A stretch of DNA of 64,000 bases from Apostichopus japonicus (GCF_037975245.1 NC_092565.1:2178499-2242498); one strand, 5' to 3'; shown: positions 35,480 through 47,975, numbered from the stretch's first letter. Translations and numbers: made by a program. The notes: generated by a model from the sequence alone, not told the origin.

Positions 35480-38400
35480 AAATGCATCATAAAAATTGTT
35501 ACGGTCGAATGTCTAATGCCCTTTTCGTGGCAAATTCAAAAATATGGTCACCTTGCAATTGGGCCAGTTCTTTGAGTAGCAGATATGCATATTGGGAGAC
35601 ATTCCTGGGGTGCTGAAGTAGTCCCTGCCTTGGGTTTGGTAACTCGAGAATGGGGGGGGGGGGAGGTTGCTAATCACTTGCCGTGGATACCATAAAGTGC
35701 TCAGCTAACACCATGCATGAGTTCCAACAGATGTTTGCCTTTTTTATTAAAGTGAGTCACCTACATTTGTTGTTTTATGTTAACATATTTTGTTGTAAAA
35801 GATACAGAATAATACAGCCAATTCAAGTAGCATCCCCAACTGCCTTTCTCGTTTTCTTTTGATATAATGACCAATAAATTAAGCATACATCAAAACAGAT
35901 GGACTTTAAAAAGTAAATTTTACACTAAATGCGTAACAGGTCGGCATATCTAGGATTTAAAAAAAAGATATATGGCAGACTTCCTGTCTGGAGACTCTCC
36001 ATGCAGGGGGCATCCCACCGGGTCTTAACACATGGTTGTGCTAATAAATATATTTTGGGGGTTTTGGAAGTTATCGGGCGAGCGAATGGAGTTGAGGATC
36101 GAATCAATTTTCCTTCATTATTCTCCTTGTTGACCTTCACATGATGAACATTTTTTAAAAGGTATGTCTTATTTCGAAAGATAACTATTTTATCTTGAGT
36201 AATCTTCGATGGGTCGTATAAAATTGTTGAAAACTGCAGTACCGTTAAACAATAATGTTGCCAGCCATCCATAGAGCTGGGAGTGTCCAACAACTATAAC
36301 ATCATCACTAGGACATTCCAAAGTACCGCACTCTCCGTCTTTACAGCACGCCGCACTGCATTTTATAACCACGAGAGGGATTTGCTTTTCCCTCTTTCTC
36401 ACCCCCCCCCCCTCCAGATCACCCACACCTCCAACACCATTCATTTAATGTCGCTTCGTCGGCAGAGCAGAGAACCCCCCCCCCCTCCCCTACACATACA
36501 CACATCACCACCACCAGTGGGGAGAGTATGCATGTGTGCTTCCATGCATGATAGGTCACTGTGTTCATTTGTATCAGAGATGAAGAATTTGCTTCATATA
36601 TCAGTGGAGGGCACATGCCGATGAAATTACAACACTGTGATCGATAGCTTGCATGTGTTACCCCGTTGAGAATGATTTATACGTCGATCAACTACCAACC
36701 CAACTATGTCTCAGTAAAGCTTTCACCTCCTCTAAACACTGAGCAGCCAATAATTAGGAAGTCTGGACCACGACATGAAACCGCCTTAAATATCAGCAGT
36801 GAAAGATGTCTATTTGGAGCTTCTAAATACACATTCCATGCAGTGCGTACTGTGTATAAAGTAATAAATAAAATAACCAATGGGTTCTACATAGGGATAT
36901 ATAGTCTACGATAGAGTCAGAGACGCAGGGGTGGATTATACAACTAATCTTATTTCAATCATGTGTCCACTTTTCCTGACACAGGCCAAATCAAAGCGAT
37001 ACAAAATGACTGAGCAATTGGGAATTATGGGTAAATTGGTCTTCGCCCTCGGAAAACTCGGAACAGAAAGCATAATTCATGCCAAATAAAAATACAAATG
37101 AAAATAACTATCAAAAATGTGGTGGATGCATGTCGACCCGCTTAACGTATATGAAATAGTTTTGCCTAATACTCATACCTATAACTCATTGATTGTAACA
37201 AAAGTCAGAATCTATTGGCTTCCGTAAAGTTGTAGCGAGGACTGTATTACATACCACTGAACCTAGTTTAAGTCTCATCTATCAAAACGGCTGGACTACT
37301 TAGCTCATCAGAAGCAACCCAAAATTCAACGAACAAAATTCAATATAAGAATAACAAATAACAATTTTTTCAAGGGCAAATGGTGTCGGATATCAACCAC
37401 GGAGGGAGGAGGGGGGGGGATCCACTTTTTATGAGAATGTTCTTTGGTTGAGTAAGCAGAATTCCGAAAACAATTAAGGCATTAACAGAAGACTGAACTG
37501 ATGTTACGAAGCCACATCAATTAAACCGTATGAGCATGTCAGATGTGCAGAAACACGGCCGTTTAAAACAGAGATATTTATAGAAAGATCAGTAGCATTA
37601 ACAACTAAAAGGTGCAACGTACATAATATTGTGACGCAACATTAGTTCTCAATCAACAGTGATCGTGACAACGAAATGATTTCAAGCACGAAATTGGGGG
37701 TCCATGAATATGTTCGTGAAAATTCATCATTTTATATTGCAAAGTTGCAAAAGTGGGGGGAGGGTGAAGGGTGAGGGAAAGTGAATATCAGTCAGTAGTG
37801 TTGAAATATTATCACGGTAGATGTGCTACCATATAGTATTACTCTCCTATTTACACCTTCTGTCTATTTTCCCCTTGAAATGTGACACATTCGCAATTTA
37901 TTTTTTTGGTCTGTATAAAAAATTTCAAAGTGCAACTTATTTTCTTCTTCTTCTAAGCATATTACATTCCTCTGTGAATACATGATTTTAATATGCATAA
38001 AGAAGAACAAAGACAACTTCAACACAATTGTCATGATTACATCATTCAGACTACTGTTGCCAGATGCATTTACAAATATTATCCCCAAATTAAAAATACT
38101 CTTATCTTCGCGATATCATATTCTATAAGTATACCTGTCCGTGTTTGGCCAATAGATGTTGACGGTTATTGATCATCAGTCATGCCTAGAATTAACGGTG
38201 AAGCGACGTCATATCGGTCTTATCTAGTTCCGCGAAAGTGGACAACCTGCAGTCTTTGAAATATCTGAGAATGCCTTTGGGAATCTCTAACACTTCTGGG
38301 CAAAGTACCAGTGCATTCCTTTTTCCACATATAGTGTGACATATTCGAACTAACATGTGGTTTTTTAACCACTCCTGTAACGAGCACAGTTTACCTAACG

Positions 38401-38690
38401 AAATGTTGCCCATCGTTTGTTTGACAACTTTTACACATGCACGTCTGGTAATCAACCAATCAGAAAGCTTCTTTGAGGTAATTTCAATCACGCCTGCTTA
38501 ACCAAATTTGAGCTTTGAGCGGCTTTAAAATTGTATCCAATCTCCGAAATGAAATATATACTGGACTTACAACTGGTATTCTTCTCGTAATTAATTGGAG
38601 ACGAGATCTCTTTAAACATATTTTCACAACCAGTACAAAGATTGAGAACGTAACAGCTGTGCTATACAAAATCTTTGTAGAACTTAAAAA
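35480..38690. other. No gene recognised (35.48-38.69 kb)
   Basis: Contains several C or G runs (35651, 36404, 36474, 37410) and short ORFs on both strands. The 99-codon antisense ORF at 38491-38192 is intact and not low-complexity, but I recognise no domain in it. Confidence 0.4.
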
Positions 38691-38716
38691 AGGATCGATC
38701 ATGCGCATTAGGAACG

Positions 38717-38822
38717 AGAGCCGTATTTACGGCTCTGTTTGGACCCAGAACCTAGACATTTCCCTATTAGGAACCAGAGCCGGCTCTGTTAGGAACCAGA
38801 GCCGTATATTTAGACGGCTCTG
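38717..38822. repeat. Cluster of three AGAGCCGT/ACGGCTCT palindromes
   Basis: Three inverted repeats sit within 106 bp: 38717-38736 (9-bp arms, 2-nt loop), 38775-38788 (perfect 14-bp CAGAGCCGGCTCTG) and 38797-38822 (9-bp arms, 8-nt loop). The last two are each preceded by TTAGGAACC and the first by TTAGGAACG, and TTAGGAAC recurs after the third. Confidence 0.8.
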
Positions 38823-38829
38823 TTAGGAA

Positions 38830-39965
38830 CGGTATATGACAGCGCCCTCTGAAAAACGGTAAAGATCCCTGTTTGCAGTAATTAATGCGTTAAACAATCA
38901 ACTTCTGGTAATGGGTTATCACAGCTAAATCAACATATGCATTCATATGCATGCATGACCTCCTTTTTCTTCTCCCACTTTTCTACTACCTTGTGGTTTT
39001 TTTAACGAAGTTTTGATTTATTTTGCCCTTTAAAACCTCTTGAAATAGTTTTAATTCTATCACTTAGCTTTCAATTTAATACGTTACAAAGTGCTCCGTT
39101 CATGTGCTGTCCACTCAGTGAGTATAAATATAAACTGAACCCTCGTCCAATTCAACAGTGTCAACAAGGGTTGTGTATTTTGTTTATAGCTTGACCAAGG
39201 ATAACTCAATTACAATCTAAAGTAAGTAAATAGCTTGGAAAAAAGACCTCACAAGTGTTGACGTCACTGAACTATACAGTAACAAATTAGTGACAACTAC
39301 CACGTTTTAACAAAATATCACTTAGCTAACATTGAATATATCAAGGAAATTAAATGCAGAATAACAAAATAAACCTTAAAATCAGAAATTATTAATTAAG
39401 TGGAAAAGCACAGGAGACAAAAATTATCAACGGGTATAAAAGACACATGCAATATTTCTTCGGAAATGAATGTCATGTTATGATTTCATTACCGTACTTG
39501 TTGTTATTTATGTTTTCTATGGCATTTTTCGCCTTTCGCTTCGAGGAGTTGGGTGTGGGACTCCCTGTTTAAAGGTTATAGTCAATTTTGATATGCCGAA
39601 AACAACTCAATAGAATTACATAAGACTTTTATGTCATGGTAAAAGTCTACCCTCATATTAAAATTAAGTTTTCGCCTTAAAATAATCCTGTAATTAGAAT
39701 CCTTCAGAACCATCGTACTTGTTAAGGATATAGAAGAATATGTCAAATATTGAAAGATTTGGACGACTAAAATACTGTAAGCAGCCTAATTTCAAATAAG
39801 GAATGCAAGCATAGCAAGCACTAACGACTTGAAAGCAATGCGACATTCAAGAAGAAAATTTGAAATTTTCGACATGCAACTTTTCAACTTAAAATAGGTA
39901 AAAGGTCAAAATAAGTTGAGAAATGTTACAGTTACGGTGTGTACACACCAACCATTAATTTAAAG
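38830..39965. other. No gene recognised (38.83-39.97 kb)
   Basis: AT-rich flank of the CACTG-ended element. A 14-bp perfect palindrome (GGTGTGTACACACC) lies just outside its left end, at about 39936-39949. Confidence 0.45.
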
Positions 39966-40359
39966 GCAAACACACTGAAAAAATAAACTAGTCAATATTG
40001 CTACCGACTAACGTTAAATTGGTCTGTAACGTTAGTCAATGCACACGAACTAGCAAAAATCTTCGTTTCATCGCTGCTTCTTAGTTAGTTTACACTGACT
40101 AAGGAAAATATAATCGCAGCTTAGTCGGTGGCGACGGACTAAGGTATTTTAACCCATGGACTAAGAACGAAACGGACACCCGATTTACGCTATAATCGTA
40201 GCTTAGTCGGTGTCGACGGACTAATGTATTTTAACTCAATTCGATTCACTTCAATTTGGAAACCGAGAGGCAACGGCAGCTTGCTGGGCTTGGCATAGTT
40301 TCATACGATCACTCTAAGCAACTTTCAACCGTAAATCACCCAAGAAGGTCTTTAGAAGA

Positions 40360-40365
40360 ATGGAG
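40360..40365 (+). other. Putative exon 1 end (ATG GAG|GTATTA) of a transcript in the CACTG element
   Basis: ATGGAG followed by a GTATTA donor. It would join exon 2 (42417/42420) in frame. This is pattern-based only; the exon's start is unknown. See exon 2 and the terminal exon. Confidence 0.25.
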
Positions 40366-41135
40366 GTATTAACTGCATCATCGGCCTACCTGTTATTCCT
40401 TTAACTTGAAGGTAAAATTAAAGTTAATTGTTAGGCCATTGGCACTAGCACTGTATTATGGTTAGTGTAACGCTACCGTTGTCACGTTGGCGTTTCGCAA
40501 TACACAAGTGCAATGTCAGTGAGTAGCCTATAGGCTTCTACTGGGTACTGCAGTGCATTCTCAACACTAAAGTGTGCATTCTAAACACCAATTAACAATG
40601 TGTTATGTGTGTATTGGGCTAGATTGAACAGTGGCACATAATCTTCTAATTTATTCCCAAACAAATAGAGGAACTATAAGGCTCAATAGTTTATTTGAAG
40701 TCTACACTCATTTGGTAAAGATTTCCTGTAATTTCCCATGTGAATCTAAATGGGTAGGCTTTGTGATATCGAATAAGCAAGGCTAGACCTTCAAACGTAC
40801 AGTCACAGTAGTCTGAACAAATTATGTTGGCTAGTCAACGGTATTATATGTTGCGAGCAGTCAGGATGCACGCTTCAGTTCTATTTAACCTTTTCATTTA
40901 TCATTTTTTAGTATTTAATTTTCGGTCACGCCTAGGAAACAATTGCGACATTCCTTCACGGTCGACTTGCTTACTGTAAGAAGTATTAACCGTTTTTTTC
41001 TCAGGAAAGCTTGATAGTCTGAAGTTATTATAACATGTGCTTTTAGTATACTGCCAAAAGAGTAAGTTGTTGTATTTGTATTGATATTTTATGTAGAAGT
41101 AACGGAAAATTTAGTATGTTTAGTTTGGTCTAATT

Positions 41136-41682
41136 CCTTGGTTTTCAACCTTTTTTCGATCACGAGCCCAATTCGTCTTCCGAGCCGTCCTCGCGAGCCC
41201 ATACCCTACCCTGCAAAGTTATCAACTTCATAAAATCAATTTCACAGCGTTTATTAGTGTATTCTTGACACAAGTGACCCGGGGACTCAATCAGAGCTAT
41301 GTATGTTCCTCCGTGATCAGATGACAGGTACTTCCCAATTAGAGCCTATCTCAAAGATTTCTTGCAACCCTCAATGGTACAAGGCAATGGTACAAAGCAA
41401 GGCTTCCACACATCATAACCTTGGTAAATACGTAGTGTGCAGTGGTTGGTGGGAGTCACCGAATTCTCTTATACTAGTCTTATAGGGTTAGGGTTGAGTA
41501 AATTTTACCCGTTGTACAAGGTTTCATCGAAGAGGCTTCCTAAGAAACATCATCATGTGCCTTCGCCACCAGCCCCCAAAAATGCCACAATTTTTAATCA
41601 TTACTGGGGCAATGCTCGCGAGCCCACAAAATCGGCTTCGCGGGCCCAAATGGGCCCGCGAGCCCAAGGTTGAAAACCACGG
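41136..41682. mobile_element. hAT MITE, 547 bp, perfect 8-bp target duplication
   Basis: Ends CCTTGGTTTTCAACC (41136-41150) and GGTTGAAAACCACGG (41668-41682) form a 15-bp inverted repeat with one mismatch. GTCTAATT flanks both sides exactly (41128-41135 and 41683-41690), the 8-bp duplication of hAT. The end resembles the TGGTTCTCAACC ends of animal hAT elements. GCGAGCCC words lie inside both ends. No transposase. It is nested in the CACTG-ended element. Confidence 0.88.
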
Positions 41683-42419
41683 GTCTAATTGCACGTTTTT
41701 TTTTTCTGTCCAATGTAGTGCATGGTTCACTTGCGCGAATTCAAATTATTCTGTTAATGTATATGTATATGCATCGATTCTTAGATTATGATGTTTTTTG
41801 ACATTTATTTGTAATTCAAGCATATCTGCTTAGTAGCAAAATTTAAAGGTTAAGATTAATTAGTTTTCTCTTTTTGATCCTAGATTGAATGAAACTCATT
41901 GGCGTAAATAATAGATCAGATGATACAGTTTAACGCAGTTGCTAAAACTCTGGGTATTCTCTAGTCTTCGCCGGTCCATTATATACTTTAGTGCTACTAG
42001 TAAGACTAAATCAAAACGACCGAAGACAAACTTATTGTAACAAAGTACTGATTCTCCTCTAGCCTAGGTCTAAACAGGCTTGTTATGTGCGCAAGCAAAA
42101 TAACAACTAAAAACGATTAGGCCTATAAATAAGTTGGCTCAGTGCATTTCTGTTTCTAAAAGTTTATATTTTTAAAGATCATAAAAACAAACAAAGATTT
42201 AGCCAATGTTTTATTATCTCTGTATTCTGGGCATTTGATTCTGGTTGCAATGGTGATGACACTCTCGTTCAAATTTTCAGCTTTATACAGTCTGCTTCAA
42301 ACTTTGGGATTGTTTTTTGAGACTATAGTGGAAGCAAATCTCACATAACTTTGTGGTGACAACTTTATTATTTTTTTTTTTCAAATGATGAATACTTTGC
42401 TTTTTCTTTTTTCCAGCAG

Positions 42420-42630
42420 GAATTGAAAAGCCAAATATCTAAGTCAAGGGCGAGCTTTCCTGTGATGTACGACACCAGTGTGGAGGCAACAACAGAAGAG
42501 GAGAACTGTGTTATATATGGCTTAAAGACATGTTTTAGATGATATATTGGTACCCTTCGCAGAACAAAAGAGTTTATCCAAGAGTCCAAAAAGCAAAGGA
42601 ACAAGTACCATAGAGAAAAAAGATGGAAGA
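42420..42630 (+). other. Putative exon 2 of a small transcript in the CACTG element
   Basis: A strong pyrimidine tract, then tandem acceptors CAG|CAG|GAATTG (42417 or 42420), and a donor AGA|GTGAGT at 42631. The reading ELKSQISKSRASFPVMYDTS continues for about 38 codons to a TGA at 42540-42542. With ATG GAG from exon 1 it would make a ~42-residue peptide of no known family. Splice signals on both sides suggest a transcribed unit, perhaps a remnant of the element's gene. Confidence 0.35.
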
Positions 42631-42758
42631 GTGAGTTTAACTATTGTACCCAACTGTTTAATGATATTTAAGATACTTTTCATAACCTGTTTTAAAAAAA
42701 AAACAGTCTAGTATATCATTTACGTGCAAGCTTCATAAGTTTGGTCAAATTTTCACTG

Positions 42759-44312
42759 ATCTGTAGAGCGGGAGTCCAGAGGGTTTGGTTAGGTGGGAAG
42801 GTAACCAACCAATTGCCTGGTACATCACAATGTTCACAATGCATTCCTGTATATGAAACCTGACGACTGGCAAACCGACTGTGGTGGATGTGGCTGGGAG
42901 AGCAATTTTAAAGTCACCTAATAGCTAACCTAGAGCAGCTTTCATGGTAACCACATCAAAGTAAGAACAATGTGTCAGGTATGGCCCCAAGAGCAACAAA
43001 TGGCCATCGCCAGTAATTATTGGTGGTGGGGTACCCCTGCCAGTGATCTATAATTGACCCCTCACGGCTGACCTAGGTCAGCTCATGAGGTAACCACTTG
43101 AAACCTACTGGAAAATGTTGGTTAGGACTTCAGATACAAGGGATGGGCATTGCCAGTAATTTTTATTTGTACCCCTGTCAGTAGACCCCCAATATGCCCA
43201 TCCCCTCATTGACCTAGGTGAGCTCATGATTTGACCAGTTGAAACCTACAGGAAAATGATAGGTATCACTTCATATGTACAGTATGGATGGGCATTTCCA
43301 GTATTTTTTATTGGTGGGCCACCACTGCCAGAGTCCGCCCATCCCTTACATATAGAATCCTGTCAATAATTTTCCAGTAGTTTTCAACTGGTTAAATCAT
43401 GAGCTGACCTAGATCAATGAGGGGGGGGGGGGGGCTTTTTGGGGGTCTACTGGCAGGGGTACCCCACTAATATAAATTACTGGAAATGCCCATCCCTTAC
43501 ATATATATAGAGTCCTGCCAATCATTTTACAGTAGTTTTCAACTGGTTACCTCATGAGCTAATCTAGGTCAATGAGGGATGGGCATTTTGGGGGTCTACT
43601 GACAGGGTTACCCCACCAATGTAAATGACTGGAAATGCCCATCCCTTACATATGAAGTGATACCTATCATTTTCCAGTAATTTTTCAACTGGTTATCTCA
43701 TGAGCTGACCTAAGTCAATGAGGGAATGGGCATTTTGGGGGTCTACTGGCAGGGGTACCCACCCAATATAAATTACTGGAAATTCCCATCCCTTACATAT
43801 GAAGTGATACCATTTTCCAGTAGTTTGCAACTGGTTACATCATGAGCTCATCTAGGTCAATGGGGAATGGGCATTTTGGGGGTCTACTGGCAGGGGTACC
43901 CCACCAATAAAAATTACTGGCAATGCCCATCCCTTGTATCTGAAGCCCTAACCAACATTTTCCAGTAGGTTTCAAGTGGTTACCTCATGAGCTGACCTAG
44001 GTCAGCCTTGAGGGGTCAATTATAGATCACTGGCAGGGGTACCCCACCACCAGTAATTACTGGCAATGGCCATTTGTTGCTCTTGGGGCCATACCTGACA
44101 TATTGTACTTACTTTGATGTGTTACCATGAAAACTGATCTAGGTTAGCTATCAGGTGACTTTAAAATTGCTCTCCCAGCCACACCCACCACAGTCGGTTT
44201 GCCAGTCGTCTGGTTTCATATACAGGAATGCACTGTGAACATTGTGATGTACAAGGCAATTGGTTACCTTCCCAGCTAGCCAAACCCTCTGGGATCCCGG
44301 TCTATTGGGATC
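42759..44312. mobile_element. Foldback element with inverted ~145-bp tandem units
   Basis: The outer ~330 bp on each side are inverted copies of each other: both contain CAGAGGGTTTGG, GGGAAGGTAACC, CAGACGACTGGC-like and GGCCCCAAGAGCAACAAATG phrases in opposite orientation. Inside, a unit with CATGAGCTGACCTAGGTCAA and GGGATGGGCATT is repeated. The right arm has five copies, with starts at 43399, 43553, 43699, 43841 and 43986 (spacing 142-154), and the left arm has about two in reverse. Orientation flips near 43335. No ORF. It lies between putative exons 2 and 3. Confidence 0.85.
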
Positions 44313-44550
44313 ATTATTAACATGATTAACATAATTACTAAGCTTTGAGAAATAACTTGGTGTTATGCTGTGCAAAGCTAATAATAATTTGGTAAAGCTG
44401 CTATTCCTGGCTTATAATTTGCGGGACCTAGATTTAAATGTATACCTCCCAATATGTTATAAAATTTTAATGTAAATGTATGTTTATGATAATGTGAGTT
44501 ATCATGTGCTGTATCTGTGCTTACACGTATATCATATTTTCTGTTCACAG

Positions 44551-44890
44551 GTCAATAATGGTGCAGATTTTGGCTTCCTGAAGACAAGTGGGAGGCCATT
44601 TGTAGTTAAGAGAAACACTCTTTGTTCGTGAAGACTTAACTGGTGTCGATTTGGGGTACCACTTTAAAACGAAAGTCATGAGGAACCCTTGCCCAAGACT
44701 CAAATTTGCATTATTGTGCAGTGCTATACTTTTGCGATTCATGTTTGATCCATTAACTTGTCTTAACTTTGTTGGAAAAAAAATCAGATTTTCAGATTTT
44801 ATTTACAGTGATTTCTTCTCTATCTGTCGAAAGTCAGCCTTTTGTAGACATCAGAAGTTTTATCAGAAATAAATACTGCCAACGTACACA
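44551..44890 (+). other. Putative terminal exon with AATAAA
   Basis: Begins after TATTTTCTGTTCACAG (good acceptor) and holds an AATAAA at 44868-44873. There is no long ORF, so it would be 3' UTR. Together with 42420-42630 this outlines a three-exon transcript spanning the foldback insertion. Confidence 0.35.
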
Positions 44891-45530
44891 TTATTTGTGT
44901 TTCTTCTGCTCTCTTTTCTTTCAGTGATGCTAGTCAGTGAAACTAGTCGGGTTTAATTCTTTCAGTGATTCTAGTCAGTGCAACTAGTCAGTCGATACCG
45001 ACTAAGAAAGGTTAGTCGGGAGAGGCACCATCCTGACTAATGTAAAACCTGCTATAAACTAGTCGGTGGCTCATATAAATTAGTCGGTAAAGACCGACTA
45101 ATGTCACCAACTAATGTAACTGACTAATATACATTTACCGACTAAGAAATTGTTGATCGACTAAGCTGACGGACTAAGATGACCGACTAAAAAATCCAAC
45201 TGACTAAGGAATAAATTAGTCGGTATAGCAACTGACTAAGGCTATGTTAGTCGGGAGAGGCACCAGATGGACTAACGTTATGTTAGTCGGTGAACCAATT
45301 TAAGTTTTCAGTGCAAGCAGATTGTGATAGCTGAGGGTCCTAGCTAACCGAAAAACATGGTAGGGTTTAATTCCCTAAGAAAATCATGGTGGGGTGAAAA
45401 TCCCTAAGGGATTCGCCTTTTTGGGGTGGGGGTGGGGGGGGGTCTTTCGCTGCGTTGACCTATTTCGTGCCTCTGCATCAGTCCTCGCTTTGCTACCGTC
45501 TCTTTTTACTCTCTTGTTCTCACCCAATTT

Positions 45531-45720
45531 TCTTGATGACAAGTTATATTTGCGCCAAACTGTATGAAGTGAGCGTGACACATTTGCGAGTTACCAGTTC
45601 CTAATACAGGACGATACAATGGTTACCCAATTTACCGAGCTACGTTTATACCTTTCATGCTTAAACCTGATTTTTGTCATGTCACGCCTATTTCAATGAC
45701 ACAACATCTTTTGTTTTTTC
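45531..45720. repeat. Direct repeat, left copy
   Basis: Recurs at 46547-46775 in the same orientation. Shared runs include GAGCGTGACACATTTGC, ACCCAATTTACCGAGCTACG and TTTTTGTCATGTCACGCC. The right copy has about 35 extra bases inside. The two are separated by about 830 bp, with no ORF or LTR signature between. Confidence 0.85.
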
Positions 45721-46546
45721 CTCAACATGGGTACTATACTTATAGTATATATCTTACAGTTCATATGATTTAATTCAGCTGTGTCAACTGATAGGCTACT
45801 CATTTGCTACATTCCACTACAAGAGAATATACAAAACACAAATCAATGGGAACAAAAATAAAAGGAAGTAAACTGGAATCAATGGTAAATAACATGAAAA
45901 AAATTGACTTGACTTTACAATATTTCGCATATAGCCACTCATCGATCTTGTAGACAGAATTATATCCTCTTACCCATACGCAAAATGGGAGCAGGAACAT
46001 CCAGCAGGCAAGCAGGGAGAATCCCCTGCTGGGGAGAATCCCCTACTAGTGAGGAGGGAATCTTCGCCTGACCTCTGCCAATCGTAGTTCATGTGATTGT
46101 AAGATTGAAAACAGGTGTGCCAAGGTTGTATCATTCACTTTTCTTTCGATCTAATGTCGTTAGTTTTAAATCCATAGAAAGGATCAAGCAGTATATAGCT
46201 ATGTTATTATTGTATGAAGTGTATTTTTCAGAGGGGATTTTTTATAAGAATGCTTTCCCTTTTAGCTTTCCTTCCATTTCATGGCGGTTAGTTCTTGGGG
46301 TCAACGTAATCTCTAATCCTCCATGACTTGAAACGGAATACAAAGAATCTTTCTATAGTTCACATGTTCTCATTGGTTCTTCCTTCCTTTTGACACTTAC
46401 AAAACTTACAATACTCGGTAACATAATGTTCTTTTTTGTCAAGATTAAATTTGTTGCATGAATAAATTTGGGTCAGGTGATGGAGTTAAAATTAGTTAGG
46501 GGTGGGGGTCTCCGTTGGCCCATAGTCTAATTAAATATGATGGTCC

Positions 46547-46775
46547 CACCCAATTTTGCACGTTTTTGATGATAATATATATTTGCCTCAAACCGTATCA
46601 AATTGAGCGTGACACATTTGCTTGTTACCCAATGGCAATATCAGATCCTATTACAAGACGATACCATGGTTACGTACATAATGTTACCCAATTTACCGAG
46701 CTACGTTTATACCTTTCATGCTTAAACCTGATTTTTGTCATGTCACGCCTTTATCAATGATACAACATATTTTGT
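46547..46775. repeat. Direct repeat, right copy
   Basis: Pair of 45531-45720; see there. The identical central run around the ACCGAGCTACG phrase is over 50 bp, which suggests a fairly recent duplication. Confidence 0.85.
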
Positions 46776-46779
46776 TAAA

Positions 46780-47975
46780 AAGAGTAAAACATAGCTCTGG
46801 ATGAATTATGTCAATTATTCCAAACCCACACTCTATGAGAGGTGACGCAAATACCTCTTTTCAAATCAATAGGAGGAGGAAACTTTAATTTCATTCCGTT
46901 CGTTTACTTCTTTGTTATAGATATCTATAATCTGAGATACAATCTTCATGGTTCAGTAACGTATCGGCAAATGAAATGAGAAGGAGTGGCGGCGTGAAGG
47001 GAAAGTAGCTACGACCTTGAAAGGGATGCTATTGCCTCCTATAACTTATGCTTTATAGAGATCTTAGCTGCTGATAGAGTCGACCATGTCAGTGTGTTGA
47101 CTTTTATTGCACATCGAAAATCTATAAAAACATCCAAACCCCGTCCTCGTCACCGTCCCTTCCTCATTACTATTCAGTCTTTCGAAATGCAACAATTGTA
47201 AACAACGTTGGCTGATAATAGATCAAAATTTGATATTTATTAAGATGATTCTAATATTTTGTATTAAACTAAAGACACACTTCGTGTCTATATACGCAAA
47301 TACCGCAGTTTCAGAGGATCAATAAGCACATCAAGTCACTGCGGACTAAACAAAGTCTTGTAGTTGACGAATTCCCGATCCCCGTGTTTCCCAAATCTAC
47401 TTGCATAAACTCAAAACCCTATGAATTCTGTTTCGGGTTTCGAATTACTGTGCTATTTCCAGCCATTCAGATCCCTAAATAAGATTTGTCACATGTAGGT
47501 AACGTGTTTGACTTAAAAGTATTGTCCCTTCATCATTCAAAAAGGTCTTGAAATGTGAATAGGTATTGTTTGTTGAAATTTCAGGCTTAATCCCAGTTCA
47601 TGATCGTCTGCATCAAATATAGTTGGGGAGACAACTTACAGCAAGAACTCTCTTGTGAGCATTATCTTAAGCAACCTTTTGTGAATAAGAAGATTTCACG
47701 GAATCCGTTTTTCTTTTACTGTTTGCTTCGAAGTCATCGATAGTATCGGGGCATAAGCCTATTGTACATTTACGTCTTGGAAGGAAACGACATTCTTACT
47801 GCTTGCTGCAATGTAAACAAAGACAAGCGTGAGCTTCTTGTAAATAAAGATATTCAGATCCGTTGTTATAATGAAAGTAAAACAGGATGAATAGAGATTT
47901 CGTTGAAGGTAGTGTCGTTCAGTGTTACCATTAGATTGTATCCAACCAACAATACTAATTTAAGCTCGTAGAAAG
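46780..47975. other. No gene recognised (46.78-47.98 kb)
   Basis: Unique-looking sequence with short chance ORFs only. Confidence 0.45.

Larger units (their letters stand above)
39973..45313. mobile_element. Candidate CACTG-ended (CACTA/CMC-like) element with TTAGTCGG subterminal arrays
   Basis: Left end CACTGAAAAAATAAACTAGT at 39973; right end, read inward from 45313, CACTGAAAACTTAAATTGGT. Each is followed within 25-40 bp by ACCGACTAAC. The left 250 bp and right 380 bp are packed with TTAGTCGG/CCGACTAA words in both orientations, often paired as hairpins (for example TTAGTCGGTGTCGACGGACT). Such two-way subterminal motif arrays are known for CACTA elements, where the transposase binds them. 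The only possible target duplication is the 2-bp CA. The interior holds two younger insertions (41136-41682 and 42759-44312) and no transposase. That the two ends belong together is inference. Confidence 0.55.

Noticed and set aside
38192-38491. 99-codon antisense ORF as a gene
   Set aside because: Intact but with no recognisable domain, splice context or family. It could be chance in a low-stop stretch.
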